From assembly GCA_965262305.1 (NCBI GenBank), contig CBDHEY010000002.1, forward strand, positions 744,001 through 808,000: DNA of 64,000 bases. Reading direction: 5' to 3'. The notes under the pieces are model-generated. The model was not told the origin of the DNA and made no database searches. It was given only the letters and a program-made list of their open reading frames with translations. Position 1 is the first letter of the stretch. Each line of letters starts with the position of its first letter. Below, in pieces: positions 38,982 through 47,000 of this stretch. The DNA is from CBDHEY01 sp965262305. GTDB lineage: Bacteria > Pseudomonadota > Gammaproteobacteria > Pseudomonadales > Cellvibrionaceae. The position numbers and the translations under genes are program-made.

Positions 38982-39476
38982 TTATGAAAATATATAGTTA
39001 GCATATTTAATAACGATTGTGGGGACCAAAATACCCGTTAATAGAAACATGAATCTCAAAGAGCGCTGGTATATTTCTCTCCTAAGAGAAATTTCACGAT
39101 AGTATATATCCATCAACTTTTCTTTGTCTTTGGGTAGCGGGCGTAATGGAGGTCCCATGATCTCAAGACATCTTAGTAGAAGCATTCCGATGAGTAAATA
39201 AGCAATAAATTCAGCTAATATAACTGCATCTACAATCCAGTGATTACTGACTTGAATATTTGAAAGGAAAAATCCTAGCACAACAAACATCACAGAAATA
39301 TGTGTAAGTAACGCGCTGCTTTTAGAATCAATCAAACTCATTGCATAGTGGATTTTTTTTAAATCAATTTTTGTATCTTTTGTCGACTCCCTTGTCTCGT
39401 AATATTCCATTTCTTTTTTAGGATCAATCTTAAGCAAGCTAAACAGAAAAGGATCTAGTTTTCCAAAAAGGTTCAT
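38982..39476 (-). CDS. Cassette gene: small membrane protein resembling SLATT/PycTM-type effectors
   Basis: This 164-residue protein has three hydrophobic helices (about 58-74, 80-103 and 139-160) and basic cytoplasmic loops. The helix entry DSKSSALLTH follows the D-x-K-(A/S) pattern I associate with SLATT and PycTM membrane effectors of nucleotide-signalled anti-phage systems. No cyclase or sensor gene accompanies it here, so a defensive role is only a possibility. AAGGAGT lies 7-13 bases upstream of the ATG. It fills the whole space between two attC sites, with almost no untranslated DNA, as expected of an integron cassette. Confidence 0.75.
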   Translation of the reverse strand: MNLFGKLDPFLFSLLKIDPKKEMEYYETRESTKDTKIDLKKIHYAMSLIDSKSSALLTHISVMFVVLGFFLSNIQVSNHWIVDAVILAEFIAYLLIGMLLLRCLEIMGPPLRPLPKDKEKLMDIYYREISLRREIYQRSLRFMFLLTGILVPTIVIKYANYIFS

Positions 39477-39493
39477 AATGACTCCTTAAGAAT

Positions 39494-39553
39494 GTGCTAA
39501 CGCTTTAAGCAGTGGCGACGCTTGCAGCGCACTACTGGCTTAATTTGTTATGG
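39494..39553 (-). other. attC recombination site between the two cassette genes
   Basis: This 60-base site has outer cores GTGCTAAC (39494-39501) and GTTATGG (39547-39553), three-base spacers, and arms TTAAGC-AGT (39505-39513) and ACT-G-GCTTAA (39534-39543). The single extra G at 39537 is extrahelical. A GC-rich inner hairpin closes the loop. Size and layout match short chromosomal attC sites. It overlaps the stop codon of the upstream cassette gene. Confidence 0.8.
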
Positions 39554-40037
39554 TTATGGCTTCGGGATCGGTTATCCATATACTACTCACCGAGATTACA
39601 CCAAGGCTTTGACTCATCGTATTCGTAATTTTTTTTAAAATTTCGTAGTATTTATTTCTGCCTTGTTTATTGTCCCTTCCAAGCTTTTCATTAAACTTTA
39701 AAACACCAACTTCTCTATAAAATTCGACTAATAATTTTGCAACTTCTTTATCTCCGAGTAAATTTAGCCGGCCAATTAGGTTGTTAAGCTTATACCAATC
39801 TTCCTTAGACATTTTTATTACTTGAGTAATATCCCCATAATCGTTGAAAAAATCGGTATAAATGGGGTGCTTGAATGATGCAATATCCATAGTGAACTCA
39901 TACTTCTTAACAGCAGATTCGTGGTTCAATTGCATATTGAGAAGTTTATATCCGAAAACAACGGAGATAACGCCCCCCACGAGAACGCCAACGAGTGTTG
40001 ATAATAAATTACTTAAAAATTCGCTTCTATCCAGCAT
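39540..40037 (-). CDS. Cassette gene: hypothetical protein with one N-terminal membrane helix
   Basis: I do not recognise this 165-residue protein. It has one membrane helix at about residues 12-32 (STLVGVLVGGVISVVFGYKLL) and a mostly helical, charged cytoplasmic part. AAAGGAGG precedes the ATG closely. Its stop codon lies inside the following attC site, and its upstream boundary is the core GTTATGG. It has the form of a typical integron cassette orphan gene. One-helix membrane proteins of this shape occur in defence and stress cassettes, but nothing specific can be claimed. Confidence 0.72.
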   Translation of the reverse strand: MLDRSEFLSNLLSTLVGVLVGGVISVVFGYKLLNMQLNHESAVKKYEFTMDIASFKHPIYTDFFNDYGDITQVIKMSKEDWYKLNNLIGRLNLLGDKEVAKLLVEFYREVGVLKFNEKLGRDNKQGRNKYYEILKKITNTMSQSLGVISVSSIWITDPEAITITN

Positions 40038-40056
40038 TGTCAGCCTCCTTTATAAG

Positions 40057-40180
40057 CCATAACAGATTAATCAATAGACTTGTTCCACTTATCATTCTTC
40101 TCTTGATCAAATTAAGCTCTAAATGGCTTTAAGTCTATTATTTTAAATAAAAACAAATGGTTAGATAGGATTTATCTAAC
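40057..40180 (-). other. Possible degenerate attC site(s) upstream of the cassette pair
   Basis: On the minus strand TATCTAAC (40167-40160) and GTTATGG (40063-40057) could be the cores of a third attC, with arms AATAGACTT / AAGTCTATT inside. The core-to-arm spacers are unequal (about 20 and 9 bases), which is not normal. GTTAGATA and TATCTAAC (40160-40180) form a perfect 8-bp hairpin with a 5-base loop, as would result from an attC-only cassette with no gene. This is suggestive but weak. Confidence 0.35.
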
Positions 40181-40596
40181 TATGCATTTTGTGATCAAGA
40201 GATCAGAGAAAATATATTGTTCAGTGATTTCCCTTTATCAAGTTTATCAACCCTTTGTATTCCAAAGACTTAGCTCTTCATAAACTGATCAAGAGAATGG
40301 CTCTACTGATCTTGGGCTACCCTTTAGATAGGTCAAATGCCACACACTATTTGGATAACAGTATCTTGGATGAGTTAAGGTATAGAAAGGAATGACCGCA
40401 AAGGGCGAATTCCTGCCATGTAGTTAATTCTGCATCGAAATCAGAAAAATCATATTACAGCTTATTACGCCAAAGTTTGCTTAGTATGAACTTCGGTAAT
40501 TCGATTACTTTTTAATTAAAGTCGTAATGTTATACATATATAAATTGATTTTTTTGATATATGAAGAGCAGGAAATTTTTCCTTCCGACGGTTAAT
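40181..40596. other. AT-rich region with repeated TGATCAAGAGA motif, no gene
   Basis: No convincing gene is present. TGATCAAGAGA occurs at 40192-40202 and 40286-40296, and an inverted copy lies at 40099-40109. This may be decayed cassette DNA; I see no transposon ends. Confidence 0.4.
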
Positions 40597-40909
40597 TTAT
40601 TTCCTAGCGGCTTTTTTATCTTTTACTATGACTTTCACAATTGTTTCTCCGGCATTCCTATAAATATCCCAAAGATTTTTTATACATGTCACACATGTTT
40701 GATAACTGGGTATCTGGATAACGAATATTGCTAGCAAAGCAGAAAGAGAAGAGATAAGTGATAATTCGATTGGGGCTTTAACTATTAATCGCCAACATTG
40801 CGATAAAGCCTGTATGGCTAGTAACAAGCAGCACCACGATGATGAAACGCGATATATAGGGTGGGAAAACTGCCAAGTCTGTTTCGTCGCTTTGAGTTTT
40901 TTTATTCAT
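40597..40909 (-). pseudogene. Frameshifted small two-helix membrane protein
   Basis: An ATG at 40909 opens a frame beginning MNKKTQSDETDLAVFPPYIS that stops after 43 codons. The frame one base over continues to 40597 with a well-formed second half (helix ELSLISSLSALLAIFVIQI, a CxxC pair TCVTC, basic tail). Joining the frames near 40830, at CTGCTTG, gives a smooth membrane helix FIIVVLLLLAIQAL and an intact protein of about 100 residues. I infer a single-base indel. Function unknown. It could be a real decayed gene or a sequencing error. Confidence 0.55.
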
Positions 40910-40942
40910 TCTAATTCCATTTTTGGATTTTCCAATTTAATT

Positions 40943-41896
40943 TCACCCATTCTTTTGTCGTAACGGCGGTTCGCCAATGACTCTTTTATAAGCGCGAGAA
41001 AAGGCGGCTTCGGATTGATAGCCAAGTTCTTCAGCTAAATCGGCCAATGAAATAGGGGATTGCAATATTTTCATTCGCGCTAAATTCATTCTCCACTCAG
41101 TTACATATTGTTTTACAGAGGTGCCTATTACTTCGGTGAATTTTGCAGAAAACCCAGAACGCGACATACCAGCCTGTTCTGCCAATCGATCAACTGTCCA
41201 GGTTGATTCTGGATGCGCGTGAATAGCGGCTAAGGCTTTGCCGATTTTGGGGTCTTTAAGGGCACCTAGCCATCCTTTGCTGGCTTCCGTCGAATGTTCT
41301 ATCCAATATCGAATTGCTTTGATCACGATAATGTCTGCCAAATGTGCAACCACGGTTTCTCCACCGGTTTCTAGCGATGCGGCTTCTTCACCCATTAAAG
41401 CAATTAGCGGTTGAAGGTGTGAGGCAAGGTGTCCATTTTCACTTTTCATGTAAATTAACGGGGGTAATTCGGCAATGAGTTTTTCACCCGCTATGTGATC
41501 GAAACTTAAAACGCCACAGGTGAGTGCGGTTTCCTCTCCATCACCACCGTATCCGATATATTCAAACCGCTCTGATAATTTCTTTACGGGTATATCAAAA
41601 AAAGCCGTGCATTCTTGTTCCTTGGAGGATGAAAATAAATGTCCTTCTCCTCTCGGGAGTAACGCTAGGTCACCGGGTTTTAAATAAACAGTTTCCTGAT
41701 TGGGTATCCGTAACCAGCAGCCTCCTTTGGTGACTATGTGGAACATCATTTTGCCAGTCATAGACGGCATTTCTATTCCCCAAGGCGCAGTCAGCTCGGA
41801 GTTCGCATAAATCACCCCGTTTAGTCGCAGCGAATAAAGGGTTTCACCAAGTGTGTCTGAACCCTCGGGAATATCTCGTTGTTGTGGCTTACTCAT
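40943..41896 (-). CDS. AraC family transcriptional regulator with N-terminal cupin
   Basis: The 317-residue protein has an N-terminal cupin-like sensor (Cupin_6/AraC_binding; motifs KGGCWLRIP and LKPGDLALLPRGEGH) and a C-terminal double helix-turn-helix (STWTVDRLAEQAGMSRSGFSAKF and ISLADLAEELGYQSEAAFSRAYKR). It is divergent from the NmrA-like gene with a 148-base gap and probably controls it. In related species such regulators control oxidoreductase genes next door; the inducer is unknown. Confidence 0.92.
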   Translation of the reverse strand: MSKPQQRDIPEGSDTLGETLYSLRLNGVIYANSELTAPWGIEMPSMTGKMMFHIVTKGGCWLRIPNQETVYLKPGDLALLPRGEGHLFSSSKEQECTAFFDIPVKKLSERFEYIGYGGDGEETALTCGVLSFDHIAGEKLIAELPPLIYMKSENGHLASHLQPLIALMGEEAASLETGGETVVAHLADIIVIKAIRYWIEHSTEASKGWLGALKDPKIGKALAAIHAHPESTWTVDRLAEQAGMSRSGFSAKFTEVIGTSVKQYVTEWRMNLARMKILQSPISLADLAEELGYQSEAAFSRAYKRVIGEPPLRQKNG

Positions 41897-42044
41897 TACA
41901 GTCTCTCGGTACTTTGGACAAACTGCAAAAAACTATAGATATAAAAGCATTAAACATCAAGAGGTACTTCATTAAACTGTTTTTCGTGGATTGGCACAAA
42001 GTACAAAACGTTTACCTAAACATAACTTTTAGTGAGGAAAAATC

Positions 42045-42866
42045 ATGAAAAACGAAACTATTGCAGTAGTAGGCGCAACGGGAAAAACGGGCTTGCGTGT
42101 ATTGGAACAATTAGATCGGCTTGGTTATACAACACGAGGATTGTCTCGTAGCAGCGAAACGATTTTCGATTGGGCTGATCGATCAACTTGGTCACTCGCA
42201 TTAAAGGGCGTGAATTCTGTTTACGTTACCTATTATCCAGATTTGGCTGTTCCACAGGCTGAAGATGATATGCGGGAATTTGTTGAAATTGCTAAAGCTG
42301 AAGATGTTAAGCACATTGTATTGCTTTCAGGCCGAGGCGAAGACGGCGCGCAGCGCGCAGAGGATGTCATCAAGAAAAGTGCTATTGAATGGAATATTGT
42401 GCGTGCCAGTTGGTTTATGCAAAATTTTAGTGAGAGTTTTATGCTTGATGGACTTAAAGCTGGAATGCTTGTACTTCCAGAACCAAAAGCCAATGAACCT
42501 TTTATTGATGTGGATGATATTGCTGATGTTGCGGTGGCTGCGCTTACAAGACCAGAATTGCGTAATCAACTTTTTGAAGTGACCGGTCCCGAAATTTTAT
42601 CTTTTGATGATTGTGTTAGTTGTATTGCAGACATTAGCCAACGAGAAATTGGTTTTCAAACAGCACCAGTTGATGCCTACTTGGCAGCGGCGAAAGAAGA
42701 TGGTCTACCGGATGATATTGCATGGTTGATTAACGAACTTTTCGTGAATGTATTGGATGGACGAAATGAGTGGACAACGAACACAATTGAAGAAGTATTA
42801 GGTAGACCTGCGAGAAGTTTTAAAGAGTATGTCAATACAACTGTGGGCACAGGAGTCTGGCGTTAA
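42045..42866 (+). CDS. NmrA-like NAD(P)-binding protein (atypical SDR)
   Basis: The 273-residue protein begins with the dinucleotide-binding motif VVGATGKTGLRVLEQL (GxxGxxG) and has a segment KHIVLLSGRGEDGAQRAE followed by IEWNIVRASWFMQNFSE, matching the NmrA/QOR2 group of atypical short-chain dehydrogenases. Such proteins act as redox sensors or quinone reductases. AGTGAGGA lies ahead of the ATG. It is divergently paired with the AraC gene and followed by the broken DUF1772 gene, a partner often seen in the same operon. Confidence 0.9.
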   Translation: MKNETIAVVGATGKTGLRVLEQLDRLGYTTRGLSRSSETIFDWADRSTWSLALKGVNSVYVTYYPDLAVPQAEDDMREFVEIAKAEDVKHIVLLSGRGEDGAQRAEDVIKKSAIEWNIVRASWFMQNFSESFMLDGLKAGMLVLPEPKANEPFIDVDDIADVAVAALTRPELRNQLFEVTGPEILSFDDCVSCIADISQREIGFQTAPVDAYLAAAKEDGLPDDIAWLINELFVNVLDGRNEWTTNTIEEVLGRPARSFKEYVNTTVGTGVWR

Positions 42867-42949
42867 AAAACGGTGGTTATTTTACTTAGCGGGTGTCAGC
42901 TACAGTGATATTGACACTCGCTGCAACCTTAATTTCGTAGGAGTGAATT

Positions 42950-43404
42950 ATGCTTATTTTACTTGTTGTTTTGACGGGTCTAATGGCCGGAGTCTATTTC
43001 ACCTTTTCAGTATTTGTGATGAAATCGCTTAATGAGTTACCCGCGTTTCAGGCGGCACAAGCAATGAATAAAATTAATGATGTGATTGTGAATACATTAT
43101 TTTTACCAATCTTTTTCGGTTCAACACTATGGTATGCGGGTGTGATTATTTGGACTTTAACGATTGGCAAAATGAACGTTCTATTCTAATGATCATTGCC
43201 GCATTAATTTATATTCTGGGTATGTTCGTGGTGACAGCATTTGGTAATGTCCCGCTAAATAATCGCTTAAAGGAAAAAGAGAAAAGCAATGACGAGCTAG
43301 CAATCTATTGGAAAGAATATTTGAATTCATGGATTAAACTAAATCATTTACGTACCATAAGCTGCATTGCGGCTTGCTGTCTATTAACCCTGGCTCTCAC
43401 CTAA
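42950..43404 (+). pseudogene. DUF1772 family membrane protein, frameshifted
   Basis: The first frame (42950-43189) gives the N-terminal half of a DUF1772 protein (LLVVLTGLMAGVYFTFSVFVM, then MNKINDVIVN) and stops. A second frame, entered near 43155-43185 and ending at 43404, gives the C-terminal half (ALIYILGMFVVTAFGNVPLNNRL, then the W..Y...W...N.LRT pattern). Together they make one normal-length protein of about 150 residues. One indel explains the break. The gene is therefore inactive or mis-sequenced. The halves match the DUF1772 family as I know it. Confidence 0.8.
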
Positions 43405-43434
43405 TTTGTGAGCTATTTGAAAGGGCGATTTATA

Positions 43435-43968
43435 ATGAAAAAGGTAGCGGTTTTCGGTAAGCCAGGTAGTGGAAAATCCAGCTTATCTATAAAACTTTCT
43501 TTGGTGACTGGGATACCTTTGGTTCAATTAGACTCGCTTATCTATGATAAAAATGGCGAAAGAATTGAGCGATCTATTTACGACACTGAACACACCCGAA
43601 TACTTGAAACTGAAAGTTGGATTATTGATGGATTTGGACCTATAGGTTCTTTTTATGAGCGATTAGACACGGCTGATACTTTAATCTATATCGATCTTCC
43701 TTACTATGTGAGTTATTGGTTGGTGACTAAACGCTTGTTAAAGAGTGTTTGGTCAAAACCGGAAGGCTGGCCCGATGGAAGTTCGGTGCTAAAAGGCACG
43801 ATAGAAAGTTACAAAGTACTAAAGCTTTGTCCAAAATTCTGGAACGATTCATTCAATACTAAATTGCGTGAATTATCGCAGACTAAAACGCTACATGTTA
43901 TTCGATCGATAAAAGAATTAAACCGTTTTGTTGAATCTTCTGAAATAAAAAAGCCGCCAAGCGTTTAG
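43435..43968 (+). CDS. P-loop kinase-like protein (FlaR / adenylate kinase-related)
   Basis: The 177-residue protein has a Walker A motif GKPGSGKSS near its start, an early acidic segment (LVQLDSLIYDKNG) and IDGFGPIGSFYERLDTADTLIYIDLP in the middle, resembling the topology-modulation (FlaR-like) P-loop proteins. The ATG at 43435 is chosen because AAAGGGCG precedes it; a GTG at 43408 would add nine residues. The substrate is unknown. It is downstream of the broken DUF1772 gene. Confidence 0.8.
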   Translation: MKKVAVFGKPGSGKSSLSIKLSLVTGIPLVQLDSLIYDKNGERIERSIYDTEHTRILETESWIIDGFGPIGSFYERLDTADTLIYIDLPYYVSYWLVTKRLLKSVWSKPEGWPDGSSVLKGTIESYKVLKLCPKFWNDSFNTKLRELSQTKTLHVIRSIKELNRFVESSEIKKPPSV

Positions 43969-43985
43969 CTACAGCGGCTTTATTT
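43950..43985 (+). terminator. Probable terminator between convergent genes
   Basis: AAAGCCGC (43950-43957) and GCGGCTTT (43974-43981) form an 8-bp stem overlapping the end of the P-loop gene and followed by a T-rich stretch. The upstream A run may also let it serve the convergent minus-strand gene. Confidence 0.7.
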
Positions 43986-44007
43986 TACTCTCTAGAGTTC
44001 TAAGCAG

Positions 44008-47000
44008 TTATTCAAATATAACTGGATAATTTGGAGATATAAATTGACCGGATTGATCGTCTTGAACTTTCAATTGAATGTTGTAGCTTCCTCCTGGAAC
44101 TAGGCCACCAGCAAACTGTGCTGTTGTTTCAAGCTCCCAGTATTCACCTACTTTTGCACCAGTTATACAGTAGTCGTTGATACAAATGTAGTTCCATCTT
44201 CCAGTCCAACCTTGATCTAGGAAGTAAATAATACCTGCGCCATTACCAATATTTTCGATTCCAAAATCACCACGAGTTGGGGCCGCAGCTTCTGTTGTAA
44301 TCGTAAAGTCTGCACTAACTCCGCCTACAGTTAAAGACGCGGTTGAGCTAACTTCATTGGCATCTGCGCTTGTTAAGCGTACAGAAATTTGATCGCCTTC
44401 AACAACAGTGGACGCTGTATCAGCAAAAACACCACCATTTATACTATATTCTCCACCGGTAATGCTCACTGCTACAGCGGTATTGATTCCAGAAACAGTA
44501 ATGGTGTTTGAAGTGTATTCCGTACTTAATTCTGCATCAGTAACTGAATCGAATGAGAAGCTGTCTGGTGTTGTATCGCTAGCTAAGGTCGTTACCAAGA
44601 ATGTATCACTTACACCGCCTATAGTAAGTGTCGCGCTCACACTTGTTTCAAATTCCGCTGAACTTGTTAATTGAACAACGACTTCATCGCCAGAGTTGAC
44701 GGTTGTACTAGCAGAAGTGAATGCGCTTCCGTTTACGCTGTATTCGGCGCTATCAATACTAATCGTTACGGCAGTATTAATTCCACTTACTACTATTGTA
44801 TTTGAAGTATATTCGGTAGAAAGCGCTGCATTAGATATGGATTCAAACATGAAACTATTTGGCGTAGCGTCTTCAACCGTTGTTGTGACAGCATAGTTTG
44901 CAGAGACACCACCAATAGTTAGTGTGGCAGAAACCTCAGTAGCGAACTCGCTAGAAGATTCAACTTGGACTTGCACTTGATCACCGTCAACGACAGACCC
45001 GGCAGTAGATGTGAAAGTGCCACCATTTACTGAGTAAAGTCCACCTGTAATAGAGATAGAGGCTGATGAATTAATACCGGTTACTGTAATGACTGCAGAT
45101 GTGTAAACAGTTGCTAGATCTGCATCCACAATATCGGTAAACGCAAAAGCGTCTGGCGTAGTATCTTCTGCTTCAGTGCTGACCGCGAAACCCGTGGTAA
45201 CATCATTAACCGTCACGATGGCTTCGCTTGTCTCGTTGAAACCTGAAGTCAAAACGCGTAGTTGTAATGTTTGACCGTTGTTAATTGATCCTTCCTGATC
45301 GGTATAAACTCCGCCGTCAATCGAGTATTCACCGCCAGTGATCGTAATAGGTGAAACACCGCTTAAGCCGCTGATAGTCACTACTTCAGATTCCACGAAG
45401 ATCGATGTCGCGGCATCAGTGACAGATTCAAATGAAAACGCATCTGGACCGATAATTCCTTCAGTTTGCACACTAAATTCTTCGGAAATAGTCCCAACAG
45501 TAAGTGTTGCAACCGTTGTTGTCGCTTCAGTATCAGCAGACGTGAGTCTTACTTGTAAAGTATCTCCATCTACAACGGATGCTGCAGTGGATGTGAAGTC
45601 TCCACCATTGATACTGAATTCACCGCCATCAATAGATACTGATATCGATACATTGATTCCAGTAACAGTGATTTCGTTAGAAATAATTTCTGTGCTTAAT
45701 GGAGCATTGATTTCGTCAACAAGATCAAAAGTATCAGGTATCGAATCTGCTTCTACTGTAGTGACTGAAAATGTTGCAGTGCCTTGCCCTACTGTGACCG
45801 ACGCTTCAGTTGTGGTACCCATTAACTCCGACGAAGTTAAGCGAAGCTTAATGGTGTCGCCATTTTCCAGCGTTGCAGCATCGCTTGTGAAAGGCCCATC
45901 GTTGATGCTGAATTCACCACCCGTAACGGAAACATCAACAGGAATATTTATACCTGATATGGTGACTGTTTCCGATTCAACAATTGTTGACGTTTCTACA
46001 TCTGATGCAGCTGCAAAGCTGAAATCGGCAGGAGTATCGTCATCTATAATTTGTGGTTCCTCTCCGATTGGGAACAAGAAGTTTGCAGGTATGACTTGAC
46101 GTGGCATAAAGCCCGCCCAAGAAGTCGACTCCCATTCAAGTCTTGCAGTTGCTGGGCCACGACGCTCGAAATATTCAATACGAACTTTTACGGGTTGTCC
46201 TGCTTCCATTGCTTTATTAAAGCTAACTTCTCTCACAGATAACGAGCGCCAGTCATCAATCATCAACTCGTCGTCAAACCAAATTCTCACGCCATTATCG
46301 ACGGTAAAATAGAAATTAAAGTTTCCAGATACCGGTGCGACAAGACTACCTTCCCACTTAATCGAAAAGAAATCGTCAGGCACGGAATCAAGCGGTGAAA
46401 CGCCAATGCCAAGAGAAAGATCCACAGTTGAAACTGTTTCGGTCAATTCTGTTTCTAATTCTGTGCCATCGTAGTAAGTGGTAGTTAGGCCTGTACCATC
46501 AGTAATCTCTAATGGTGCAATAGTCTCTGGGGTATCTGCTGGGAAAAGATAATTCTCAGCGACAAATTTTCTAGCGAAGTTCGGACCGCGCCATTCTAGT
46601 TTTGCAGCTGCAAACGCGGTAGTTTGATAATACTCAATTACAATTGGAACCGGTTCGCCAGCAACCATATCCAATTTGAAATAATCTGTTCTTTCTCTAT
46701 GTATAGACCAGCTATCAATTCGAATTTCGTCATTGGCCCACACACGCATACCGTCATCAGAGCTAGCAAGAATTGTGTAGGTGCCGGTGTTTGGTGCTAC
46801 AATACTTCCATACCATCGTGCTGAAAAATTGTCTGCGGGAACTTCTGGATGAGGAGTTTGACCGGCTAAATCGATATTAATTGTTTCATCGATTGTTAAT
46901 ATCTCTTCTTCAAAGTCTGTACCGTTAAAGTAAGTAGCACGTAAACCCGTTCCGCCTTCAATAACTGTTTCTATAATATCAAACGAAGCATCGTCGTATA

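Larger units (their letters stand above)
38876..40063 (-). mobile_element. Two-cassette integron array without integrase (CALIN-like)
   Basis: Two small minus-strand genes are each enclosed by matching core half-sites. Reading on the minus strand, GTTATGG (40063-40057), gene, CCATAAC (39553-39547) bounds the first cassette, and GTTAGCAC (39501-39494), gene, GTGCTAAC (38978-38971) bounds the second. The two ends of each cassette are perfect reverse complements (7/7 and 8/8) but differ between cassettes. This is the rule for circularised integron gene cassettes. The folded attC sites are listed separately. No integrase or attI is seen in the window. Confidence 0.75.

Noticed and set aside
38880..40943. 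Integron integrase, transposase or phage integrase near the cassettes
   Set aside because: Looked on both strands; no tyrosine recombinase-like frame is present, so the array is called without integrase.
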